Origin: JACCZX01 sp963791315
Lineage (GTDB): Bacteria; Pseudomonadota; Gammaproteobacteria; Burkholderiales; Burkholderiaceae_F
Assembly (NCBI GenBank): GCA_963791315.1
Contig: CAWBRQ010000001.1
Coordinates: forward strand, 206,097 to 270,096
Length of the DNA: 64,000 nt
Direction: 5' to 3'
In this document: piece after piece, positions 18,657 to 28,095 of the stretch
How positions within the stretch are numbered: the first letter of the stretch is position 1
Layout of the letters: every line of letters starts with the position of its first letter
Position numbers and translations under genes: made by a program
The notes under the pieces: model-generated
Database searches by the model: none
Seen by the model: only the letters and a program-made list of their open reading frames with translations
Told to the model about the DNA's origin: nothing

Positions 18657-20351
18657 ATGGATCAAAAGCCTGCCCGACACGCAGCGCGCATTCTCTTTGC
18701 CGCGGCGGTCATCGCAACTTCCGCGGTCGTTACGGGGTGCGGTGGCGGCGGATCGTCCCCCGCGCCCGCACCGGCACCCGCACCGCCAAGCGCCGGTCTC
18801 AGTGCCGACGAAGCCGCCCGCTTCCTGACGCAAGCCACCTTTGGGCCGACCGACGCGGACATCGCACGCGTGCAGTCAATCGGATATTCGGCGTGGATTG
18901 ATGAGCAGTTCTCGTTGCCGGCAACGCCGCATCTTCCCTACGTACAGGCGAACTTCACCCCCGGTCCCAACGCCGCCAACTTCAACTTCATGCAGGACTC
19001 TTTCTGGCAGCAGGCGATTCCCGCGCCCGATCAGCTGCGTCAGCGCGTCAAGTTCGCGCTGTCGGAGCTGGTTGTCGTGTCCGGTGGCGACAACACGATC
19101 GCGGGCTTCGCGGACGGCCTCGCCAACTACGCCGACCTGTTGGGACAGCACGCGTTCGGCAACTACCGACAGCTGATCGAAGCGGTTGCGACCAGCCCCA
19201 TGATGGGCATCTACCTATCGCACCTGGGTAATAAGAAAGCCGACCCGGCGACGGGCGCCGTACCCGACGAAAACTTCGCGCGCGAGGTGACGCAGCTTTT
19301 CACGATCGGTCTTTATCAACTCAACCTCGATGGCACGCCGATGCTGGTCAACGGCGCTCCGGTTGAGACGTACAGCAACGCCGACGTCACCGGACTCGCG
19401 CGTGTGTTCACCGGCTGGGGCTGGGCCGCGACTGGCACATCGAACGCGGAGTTTCGCGGTTCGGTCGTCACGGATCCTCAACGCACCGTGAAACCGATGA
19501 AGATGTACCCGAACTTTCACGAGTCGGGCGCGAAGACTTTTCTTGGGACCACGATTCCGGCTGGAACGTCGGGTGAACAAAGCCTAGCGCTGGCGCTCGA
19601 TCGACTGTTCAACCATCAGAACTTCTGCCCGTTCGTCGGCAGGCAATTGATCCAGCGTTTTGTCACCAGCAACCCGAGCGCGGCGTACACCGGGCGCGTC
19701 GCGGCGGCGTGTGTTAACAACGGCCAAGGCGTGCGCGGCGATATGAAGGCCATCGTTCGCGCGATCCTGCTCGACGCCGAGGCGCGCGATGCAAGCAAGC
19801 TCACCGATCCGCAATTCGGCAAGGTGCGGGAGCCGGTGCTGCGCCTTGCGAACTGGGCGCGCTGCTTCAAGGCGACATCCGCGTCAGGGAACTGGACGAT
19901 CCGCAATCTTGACAGTGCGTCGTTTTCGCTCGGCCAGCAGCCGTGGCGCTCGCCTTCGGTGTTTAACTTCTTCCGCCCTGGATACGTGCCACCGAACACG
20001 GCTATTGCCACGGCGGGACTGGTGGCGCCCGAATTTCAGCTGATCGGCGAAACCGCGGTCGCCGGCTACACCAACACCATGCAAGGTGTCGTCCAATCCG
20101 GCGTCGGTCTCGGCAACCCGCGCGATGTGCGCGCTGATTACACCAGCGAGCTCGCACTCGCTAGCAACGCCGATGCGCTGCTCGACCGCATGAATCGCTG
20201 CCTGATGTACGGCACGATGGACACCACGCTGCGCAACGATCTGCGCACAGCAATCAACGCAATCGCGCTGACCGGCAGCGGTCCCACGAACCGTGTCTAC
20301 ACGGCCATCTTGCTGACGATGGCCTCCCCCGAATATCTGGTGCAGAAGTAG
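18657..20351 (+). CDS. DUF1800 family lipoprotein
   Basis: A 564-residue exported lipoprotein (lipobox VVTGCGGGG, cysteine near residue 28), followed by a Pro/Ala linker. The mature domain begins AARFLTQATFGPTDADIARV, the typical DUF1800 opening, and has the family's NYADLLGQHAFGNYRQL and MGIYLSHLGNKKADP motifs. The ATG at 18657 has a GGGAGA ribosome site. It is followed at 22 bases by a DUF1501 gene; the pair is widely conserved, and both proteins are exported by different routes. Their biochemical role is not established. DUF1501 members are sulfatase-like, so a joint role in polymer or cell-surface processing is possible. Confidence 0.93.
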   Translation: MDQKPARHAARILFAAAVIATSAVVTGCGGGGSSPAPAPAPAPPSAGLSADEAARFLTQATFGPTDADIARVQSIGYSAWIDEQFSLPATPHLPYVQANFTPGPNAANFNFMQDSFWQQAIPAPDQLRQRVKFALSELVVVSGGDNTIAGFADGLANYADLLGQHAFGNYRQLIEAVATSPMMGIYLSHLGNKKADPATGAVPDENFAREVTQLFTIGLYQLNLDGTPMLVNGAPVETYSNADVTGLARVFTGWGWAATGTSNAEFRGSVVTDPQRTVKPMKMYPNFHESGAKTFLGTTIPAGTSGEQSLALALDRLFNHQNFCPFVGRQLIQRFVTSNPSAAYTGRVAAACVNNGQGVRGDMKAIVRAILLDAEARDASKLTDPQFGKVREPVLRLANWARCFKATSASGNWTIRNLDSASFSLGQQPWRSPSVFNFFRPGYVPPNTAIATAGLVAPEFQLIGETAVAGYTNTMQGVVQSGVGLGNPRDVRADYTSELALASNADALLDRMNRCLMYGTMDTTLRNDLRTAINAIALTGSGPTNRVYTAILLTMASPEYLVQK

Positions 20352-20372
20352 GAAGCAGAACAGGAGATAAGC

Positions 20373-21749
20373 ATGACAACCCAAGCTTCCCGCCGCGAAT
20401 TCTTGCGCCAGGCCTCAGCTCTATCAATTGCCGGCACCGCCGCGCCCTTCGCACTCAACCTGGCATCGATCGGCGCTGCATCCGCGCAGGTCGCCGGCGG
20501 CTACAAGGCGCTGGTGTGTGTGTTCCTGTACGGCGCGAATGACGGACACAACACGGTCGTGCCGTTTGACGCGACCAACTACGCGAAGTATTCGGTCGGT
20601 CGCCAGGGAATCGCCTGGAACCAGGCGACGGAGCTGACGCAGCTGGTGCCGATCACACCGCTGCCCGGCGGCTTGCAGCTTTCGCTGCCGACGCCGCTCG
20701 CGCCGTTAGCCACACTGTTCGATCAGCAGAAGTGCGCGATCGTTTCCAACGTCGGTCCGCTGATTCAGCCGACCACGCGTGCGCAGTTTCAGACAGCCGG
20801 TTATCCGCTGCCGCCGAAACTTTTTTCGCACAACGATCAGCAGTCGGTGTGGCAATCGTCGGCGCCCGAAGGTGCGAAGTACGGATGGGGCGGCCGCATC
20901 GGCGACCTTCTTGCGTCACAGAACGGCAACAGCATCTTCACGTGCCTGAACGTCAGCGGCAACGCGGTTTTCCTCAGTGGACAACAGGCGCAGCCGTTTC
21001 AGCTCGACGCGACCCAGGGTGCAGTGGGCTTTTCCGCGCTGACCGGTGGCACGCCGACGCTATATGGATCGGCCGCTGCATCCTCGGCGCTGCGCACGGT
21101 GCTGACGCGCAATCGCACGCATCTGTTCGAAAACGACACGGTCAAGGTCAACACGCGCTCGATCGATGCCAATGCAGTGTTGTCCGCCGCCCTGGCGGGC
21201 GCGCCGGCATTGACGCCACCTGCCGGCAACTCGCTGGCAACGCAGCTTGCAATGGTGGCCAAGGTGATCAGCGTTCGGAGCGCGCTCGGCGCCGCGCGCC
21301 AGGTATTCCTAGTGTCGATGGGCGGCTATGACACGCATGCAAACCAGGTTGTAACGCAGACCAACTTGCTGACCCAACTGGCGTCGGCAATTTCGTTTTT
21401 CCAGTCAACGATGGACACGATGGGAACCGCCAACGACGTCACGCTGTTCACAGCTTCGGACTTCGGCCGCACATTGATTCAGAACGGTGACGGGAGCGAT
21501 CACGGTTGGGGCTCGCACCACTTCGTCGTCGGCGGCGCAGTCAAAGGCAAGGAAATTTACGGCTCGTTTCCCGACCTGAGTCCGAATGTCTCGACCGACG
21601 CCGGCAATGGGCGGCTGATCCCGACGACGTCGGTCGAGCAGTACGCGGCGACGATGGCGAAGTGGATGGGCGTGACCGACCCGAACTTGCCGGTGATCCT
21701 GCCAAACCTCGCCAACTTCTCGCAGCAGAATTTGGGATTCATGAATTAG
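20373..21749 (+). CDS. DUF1501 family Tat-exported protein
   Basis: A 458-residue protein with a clear Tat signal (SRREFLRQASALSIAG, cleavage near ASAQ at residue 39). The mature part starts with the family strand ALVCVFLYGANDGHNTVVP, continues with NVGPLIQPTTRAQF and KLFSHNDQQSVWQSS, and ends with the metal-binding-like DFGRTLIQNGDGSDHGWGSHH. DUF1501 is structurally related to alkaline phosphatase/sulfatase-type hydrolases. The AGGAG before the start and 22-base spacing show it is cotranscribed with the DUF1800 gene. Confidence 0.93.
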   Translation: MTTQASRREFLRQASALSIAGTAAPFALNLASIGAASAQVAGGYKALVCVFLYGANDGHNTVVPFDATNYAKYSVGRQGIAWNQATELTQLVPITPLPGGLQLSLPTPLAPLATLFDQQKCAIVSNVGPLIQPTTRAQFQTAGYPLPPKLFSHNDQQSVWQSSAPEGAKYGWGGRIGDLLASQNGNSIFTCLNVSGNAVFLSGQQAQPFQLDATQGAVGFSALTGGTPTLYGSAAASSALRTVLTRNRTHLFENDTVKVNTRSIDANAVLSAALAGAPALTPPAGNSLATQLAMVAKVISVRSALGAARQVFLVSMGGYDTHANQVVTQTNLLTQLASAISFFQSTMDTMGTANDVTLFTASDFGRTLIQNGDGSDHGWGSHHFVVGGAVKGKEIYGSFPDLSPNVSTDAGNGRLIPTTSVEQYAATMAKWMGVTDPNLPVILPNLANFSQQNLGFMN

Positions 21750-21765
21750 CGCAAACGGAGCAGGT

Positions 21766-22233
21766 ATGCTCACCACTCCGTCCAACTTTCGTCCGGAATC
21801 GCCGATGAGCACACCGCTTCCTCCGCCGTCCGAACTCGCTGCCCCATCTGATTCACTGGTTACGGTTACGCACGTCGTGTACGCGCTGCACACGCTGAGC
21901 TTGGTGATCGGCGCGTTTGGCGCGGCGAGCATCATCGGTGCATTCGTGTTCGGCTGGCCATCGATCATTGCGGTGATCATCAACTACGTCAAACGCAGCG
22001 ACGTGCGCGGGACGTATCTCGATTCTCACTTCTCGTGGCAGATTCGCACATTCTGGTGGGCGCTGCTGATGTCGGCGATCATCGCGGTGCTCGGCCTCAC
22101 CTTGGCGATCGTTCTGATCGGCTTTGCGATCTGGATCGTCGGCTTCTTCGTACTCGGCATCTGGGCGATCTACCGTATCGCGCGCGGCTGGATGGCATTG
22201 ATGGATCGCCGGCCTATGCCGCTACCAAATTGA
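21766..22233 (+). CDS. Small multi-pass membrane protein (DUF4870-like)
   Basis: A 155-residue protein with about three transmembrane helices: LHTLSLVIGAFGAASIIGAF, FWWALLMSAIIAVLGLTLAI and LIGFAIWIVGFFVLGIWAIY. The loop KRSDVRGTYLDSHFSWQIRT is characteristic of a common proteobacterial membrane-protein family close to DUF4870. A GGAGCAGG ribosome site supports the ATG at 21766; an internal ATG at 21805 is possible. It follows the DUF1501 gene by 16 bases, but it is also found elsewhere in other genomes, so a functional link is uncertain. Confidence 0.8.
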   Translation: MLTTPSNFRPESPMSTPLPPPSELAAPSDSLVTVTHVVYALHTLSLVIGAFGAASIIGAFVFGWPSIIAVIINYVKRSDVRGTYLDSHFSWQIRTFWWALLMSAIIAVLGLTLAIVLIGFAIWIVGFFVLGIWAIYRIARGWMALMDRRPMPLPN

Positions 22234-24276
22234 GATCTGCTCCGCCGGCGCGCGCATCATCGGTGCATCGGCTGGACAATTGAACGCCTGCGCAAACTCG
22301 GGAACGTTGGCGAGCGGGCCAAGCACGCGGTAGCGTGACGGCGCATGACCGTCGGTGCGCAGCTGATTGATCAGCGCTTCGTTCCGGTATTTGGCGCGCC
22401 AGATCGTTGCGAACGACAAGAAGAAGCGTTGTTCCGGCGTGTAGTTGTCGATCTTGCCCGTAGGCTGGCGCGCCAGTGCGCGCTGTAGGGCATCGTACGC
22501 AAGCTTGACGCCGCCCAGATCCGAAATATTTTCGCCCAGTGTTTGCTCCCCATTGATCGTCTGTCCGGGCAGTGGCGCATATTCTGAATACTGCTGTGCG
22601 ACTTTGGCGGCGCGCTCCTTGTATCGCGCGACATCGTCGGCGTTCCACCACTCGGCCAAGTTACCGACTTCGTCGTACTGCCGGCCTCGATCATCAAAGT
22701 GATGCGTGATCTCGTGCCCGATCACCGCACCGATCCCGCCATAGTTGACCGCGTCGTCAGCCTGAGCGTTGAAAAATGGCGGCTGCAGAATCGCCGCTGG
22801 AAATACGATGTCGTTCAGGCCGCCCGCAAACGCGTTGACCAGATGCGGCGCAACAAACCAGCGCGCCCGATCAACCGGCTTGCCCAGATCAGCGAGCCGC
22901 TGTTGATACTCCCACGCATTCGCGCGCAGCCAATTGCCCGCGTAATCGTCGCGCGCAATGGTCAGACCTTCGTACGTTTTCCAACGTTCCGGAAATCCAA
23001 TCTTCAACACCATCGCGTCGAGCTTGCCGATGGCGCGTAGCTTCGTCGGCGCGCTCATCCAGTCGAGTTTTTCTATGCGCGCACGCAGCACGGCCTTGAT
23101 GTCCTGGGTCATCGCCACGGCGCGCGCTTTTGCTTCTGGCGAGAACGCACGTGCAACGTACAGCTGGCCGAGTCCTTCGGCTACGGGCTCCGACCCGAAG
23201 TTGCCGGTTATGCTGACGATGACCTGCTCGGCGCGCGGCAGCTGCGCTTCGAGCCCGCGAATTGCGCGGCTGCGATAGTCGAAGTGCGCCTGCACGTATG
23301 CCGACGGCAGTGCCGGCGCCGCGGCATCCAACACGTGTTGGCGCAGGTAGGCGCGCCACACGGCGAGCGGCGCCTCGGCTGCTGCGCGTGCAACCTGCTG
23401 CGCGAACCTAGGCACCGTCACGTTGAGCTCGGAAGTGCGCGCGATGCCAAGCGCGCCGAAATACCCAGCCCAATCGAATCCGGGAGCAAGCTCGATCAGC
23501 GAACGCGCCGTGTGCAGGTTGTAAACGACGTTCGGATCGCGCCGCTCAACCCGCGTGAGCGACGCTCGCGCAAGATCGGTTTCGAGCGCGAACACCGCAT
23601 TGGCAAGCGCTGCGTCGGCGTCGCCGCCCGATAGCCGCGCAATCTGAAGCCGGTACACGTCGTAGGCACTGCGTAGACCTGAGCGTCCGGGCATCGTCGC
23701 GAAAGTAGTCATCGCGATCAGGCAGGCCCAACCCGGCTTGATCAAGCACGGCGATGTAACGACGCTTGTCCTTCTCGTCAGGCCGTACCGCGACTAGAAA
23801 CGGCGCAGGAATTCGGTAGAGCGCCATCTTGCCCAGCAGCGCGGGCAGTTGCGCCCGATCATTCAGCGCATCGATCTCCGTTAACAGCGGTGCCAGCGAC
23901 GCGAGTCCCCGCCTTTCAATCGACGCCAAATCCACGCCGCTCGCGTAGTAGTCCGCCGCCAGCCGCTTACCCGGCGTATCCAGCCGACTGGGTTGCTGGA
24001 CCGCTTCGGCCAATGCATCTTGGACGATGCGGCGACTCACGTCGCGCAACCCGTCGAAGCTGCCAATGCGCGCCTTGATCAGCCGGCATCGGCGCAGTCG
24101 CTTGCCACTTTCCATTCACATGGCGAGTCGAAGTCGGTGCATGCAGCGACGTCGAGCGATAAACCGTCGATATCGAGTACGGGCGCCGAAACGACAGCCG
24201 CCGGCAGCATGACCAGGGCGCAGAAAACGGAACGAAGCAGCATGTACGAAGCGTAATCGGAAGCCGAAGGAGACAT
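22222..24276 (-). CDS. M13-family zinc metallopeptidase (neprilysin/PepO-like), frameshifted
   Basis: An exported M13 peptidase of about 680 residues, read in several frames. The start region encodes a signal peptide (LRSVFCALVMLPAAVVSAP), followed by the family N-terminus in pieces: HVNGKWQATAPMPAD in a second frame and RIGSFDGLRDVSRR in a third. Another shift is near 23,682 (DDARTLRS to SAYDVYRLQIARL). The catalytic part is intact: the zinc helix IGHEITHHFDD, the ENISDLGGV ligand helix, and the terminal ISIW in place of the usual CxxW. The shifts are single-base and the domain order is preserved, so sequencing error is likely. The start could also be the ATG at 24243. It is divergent from the ferredoxin oxidoreductase gene and convergent with the small membrane gene. 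Confidence 0.85.
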
Positions 24277-24485
24277 CTGCCAAACCGAGTCAGCCCGGCA
24301 GGAACACGATGTGCCACGCCGCAGCGCATGATTGAGAGCATGTCCCCGCGGTGCTACCCTCGCGCCCTGCTCGAAACGAGCAATGATCGCCGAGCGCGCT
24401 CACAAGGCACGCGACGCTACCGGCCAAGTCGAAACGAACGTCGAAAGGCCGACTTCCAAGAACACGATTTTTGGCAGGAGCCTGA

Positions 24486-27400
24486 ATGAACGCCCCCCTT
24501 ACCGAAGCCGTCCGCCGCGCTCTGGCGGAAGTCACCCTCGACGACAAGTGGACACTCGACCGCGGCCGCGCATACATGAGCGGTACGCAGGCGCTGATTC
24601 GTCTGATGATGCTGCAGCATCAGCGCGATCAACTCGCAGGACTCAACACCGCGGGTTTCATCAACGGCTATCGCGGTTCGCCCTGGGCGGGGTTGATCAG
24701 ACCGCCGTGCGCGCGAAGAAGCATCTGGAGCGACACAACGTCCGCTTTCAACCCGGAGTGAATGAAGACCTTGGCCGCGACCGGCTGTATGGGGCACGCA
24801 GCAGGTCAACATGTACGAAGGCGCGAAATACGACGGCGTCTTTGCGATGTGGTACGGCAAAGGACCCGGCGTCGATCGCTGCGGCGATGTGTTCAAGCAT
24901 GCAAATGCAGCGGGTACCAGCAAGCACGGTGGCGTGCTGGCGGTGGCCGGTGACGACCATGGAGCCAAGTCGTCCACGCTGCCGCATCAATCGGATCACA
25001 TCTTCAAAGCCTGCATGATTCCGGTGTTGTTCCCGGCGTCGGTGCAGGAGTATCTCGATCTCGGCCTGCACGGCATTGCGATGAGCCGATATGCCGGCGT
25101 TTGGGTGGCTATGAAGACGGTGACTGAGGTGGTCGAAGCATCGGCGTCAGTCGTGGTCGATCCGCGAGCGACTCGACATCGTCATTCCAAGCGATTTCGG
25201 AATGCCGCCCGACGGACTCAATATCCGCTGGCCCGATACGCCGCTCGCATTGGAAGCGCGACTGCTCGACTACAAGCTGTACGCCGCGCTCGCGTACTGC
25301 CGCACCAACAAGCTGAATCACACGGTGATCGACTCGCCGCACGCGCGATTCGGCATCGTCGCCAGCGGCAAGGCCTATCTGGATACGCGCCAGGCGCTCG
25401 CGGATCTCGGGCTCGACGAGCAAACGTGCAAGGACATCGGCATTCGGCTGTTCAAGTGCGGCATGGTGTGGCCGCTCGAAGCGACCGCGGTTCGCTCGTT
25501 TGCCGAAGGCCTGGAAGAAATTCTCGTGATCGAGGAAAAGCGCCAGCTACTCGAGTACGCGCTGAAGGAAGAGCTGTTCTCGTGGATCGGGACCGGCAAA
25601 CGCGTGCCGCGCGTGATCGGCAAGTTCGACGAAAAAGACGGCGGCGAGTGGGCGGTGCCGCAAGGCAACTGGATTCTGCCTGCGCACTATGAGTTTTCGC
25701 CGGTAATCGTCGCGAAAGCGATCGCGCAGAGAATCGGCAAACTCGAATTGCCCGCAGAGATCCGCGCACGCATTCAGATGCGGCTGGCCATGATCGAGGC
25801 GAAGGAGAAAGCGCTTGCCGTAGCCGCGCGTCGTTACCGAGCGCACGCCGTATTTCTGCTCGGGCTGCCCGCACAGCACTTCGACGGTAGTGCCCGAAGG
25901 CTCGCGCGCAATGGCCGGCATCGGCTGCCATTACATGGCCCTGTGGATGGACCGCAATACCAGCACGTACACGCAGATGGGTGGCGAAGGCGCGCCATGG
26001 ATCGGGCAGGCGCCGTTTACCCACGAGAAACACATTTTCGCGAACCTCGGCGACGGCACTTATTACCACTCGGGGTCGATGGCCGTGCGCGCGGCGGTCG
26101 CGGCCGGGGTGTCGATCACGTACAAGATTCTGTTCAACGACGCGGTCGCGATGACCGGCGGGCAGCCGCACGACGGTCCGCTGTCGGTGCCGATGATCAC
26201 GCAGCAGATGGCGGCCGAAGGCGTAACGAAAATCGTCGTCGTTACCGACGAGCCGTACAAGTATCCGAAGGACGCCGGCTTTTGCACGAGGGCGTGCACC
26301 GTGCACCATCGCGACCAGCTCGATCGCATCCAGCTCGAACTGCGCGAGCACACCGGCGTATCGGTGATGGTTTATGACCAGACGTGCGCGTCCGAAAAGC
26401 GGCGCAAGCGCAAGAAAAACACGGCAGAGAAAACCTATTTTCCCGATCCCGCGCGGCGTGTCGTCATCAACGAACTCGTGTGCGAAGGCTGCGGCGATTG
26501 CAATTTGAAGTCGAATTGCCTGTCGGTCGAGCCGCTTGAAACCGAATTCGGACGCAAGCGCAAGATCAATCAGTCGACTTGCAACAAGGACTACTCGTGC
26601 CTGAACGGTTTCTGTCCGAGCTTTGTCACCGTCGAAGGCGGGCAGCTCAAGAAGGGTAAGCCGAGCGCGGCAGGCAGCGTTCCGAGCTTGCCGCAGCCAG
26701 CGCTGCCGTCGTTACCAGCGCAGGGCGCGTACGGCATCATCGTTACCGGTGTCGGCGGCACCGGTGTCGTCACGATCGGGCAGCTTCTCGGCATGGCCGC
26801 GCACCTGGAGGGCAAAGGTTTATCGGTGCTCGACATGGCCGGCCTGGCGCAAAAGGGCGGCGCGGTGTTTTCGCACGTGCAGATCGCGCCGACGCCGGAA
26901 GATCTCTATGCGACTCGCATTGCGATGGGCGAAGCCGACGTCGTTCTCGGCTGCGATCTGATCGTTACGACCAGCAACGAAGCATTGTCGAAAATCAAGG
27001 CGGGCGTCACCAAGGCGGTGGTCAACTCGGCCGAATCGCCGACGGCCGATTTCGTGCGCAATCCGAACTGGCAGTTCGGCAGCCCGAATCTTGCGACGCA
27101 GATACGCGAAGCGGTCGGCGCTGGTGAGATGTGCGTTTGTCGACGCCAGTGCGCTGGCGACGGCGCTAATGGGCGATTCCATTTACACCAACCCGCTGAT
27201 GCTCGGCTTCGCGTGGCAAAAGGGCTGGATTCCGCTCGCGTACGAAACTTTGCAGCGCGCGATCGAGATCAACGCGGTGGCGGTCGACGCCAACAAGAAA
27301 GCGTTCGAGTGGGGACGCGCCGCCGCGCACGACGTCGAGATGGTCAAGCGCATTGCATTCCCGGACAACGTCGTCGAGCTGAAGCGGGTCGCGAACACGC

Positions 27401-28067
27401 TCGACGAAATCGTTGCCAAGCGCGTCGACTTCTTGACCGGGTATCAGAACGCCGCCTATGCGAAGCGCTACTCCGATCTGGTCGAGCGCGTGCGCAAGGT
27501 CGAATCGGATCGGCTGCAGTCGACGCGGGTCACCGAGGCGGTTGCGCGCTTCTACTTCAAGCTGCTCGCCTACAAGGACGAGTACGAAGTCGGCCGGCTG
27601 CATTCCGATCCGGCGTTTCGCGCGAAGATCGCTGCGCAGTTCGACGGTGACTACAAGCTGAACTTCTATATGGCGCCGCCCATCATTTCGAAGCCCGATC
27701 CGGTCACCGGGAAGGTCGCGAAGAAGCGCTTCGGCCCGTGGATGATGTCGGCGTTTTCGGTGCTGGCGCGCTTGAAGTTTCTGCGAGGCTCGGCGTTCGA
27801 TGTGTTCGGTTACACCGCGGAGCGCCGCACCGAGCGCGCATTGATCGGAGAATACGAAGCGACGGTCGAGGAAATTCTGGCGCGGCTCTCATCGACAATC
27901 AGGAAGTCGCCGTTCAGCTCGCGAGCATTCCGGACGACATCCGCGGCTACGGTCACATCAAGGAAGGCAATCTAAAAATCGCGCGTATCAAATGGGACGA
28001 CTTGCTGGCGCGGCTGCGCGGGCAGACGAAAGCGCAGGTAATCAAGATCGCGGCGCGCGCAGCGTAA
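24486..28067 (+). CDS. Indolepyruvate:ferredoxin oxidoreductase, fused subunits, many frameshifts
   Basis: One gene of about 1,190 codons for the fused 2-oxoacid (arylpyruvate):ferredoxin oxidoreductase that turns indolepyruvate-type acids into acyl-CoA. Order: N-terminal pyruvate-binding domain (TAGFINGYRGSP), the domain with AVAGDDHGAKSSTLPHQSDH, TPP domain (CSGCPHSTST, MAGIGCHYMALWMDRN), Fe-S segment (CEGCGDCNLKSNCLS and STCNKDYSCLNGFCPSF), gamma domain (GIIVTGVGGTGVVTIGQLLG) and the C-terminal domain. Breaks lie near 24,690 (a missing C in CCC), 24,790, 25,155, 25,860, 27,135 and 27,885. The protein can be rejoined at each, and total length stays a multiple of three. It probably serves aromatic amino-acid breakdown. 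It stands alone. Confidence 0.88.
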
Positions 28068-28095
28068 TCGGAAAGAGGCCGCTCTTTGCTCTGAT

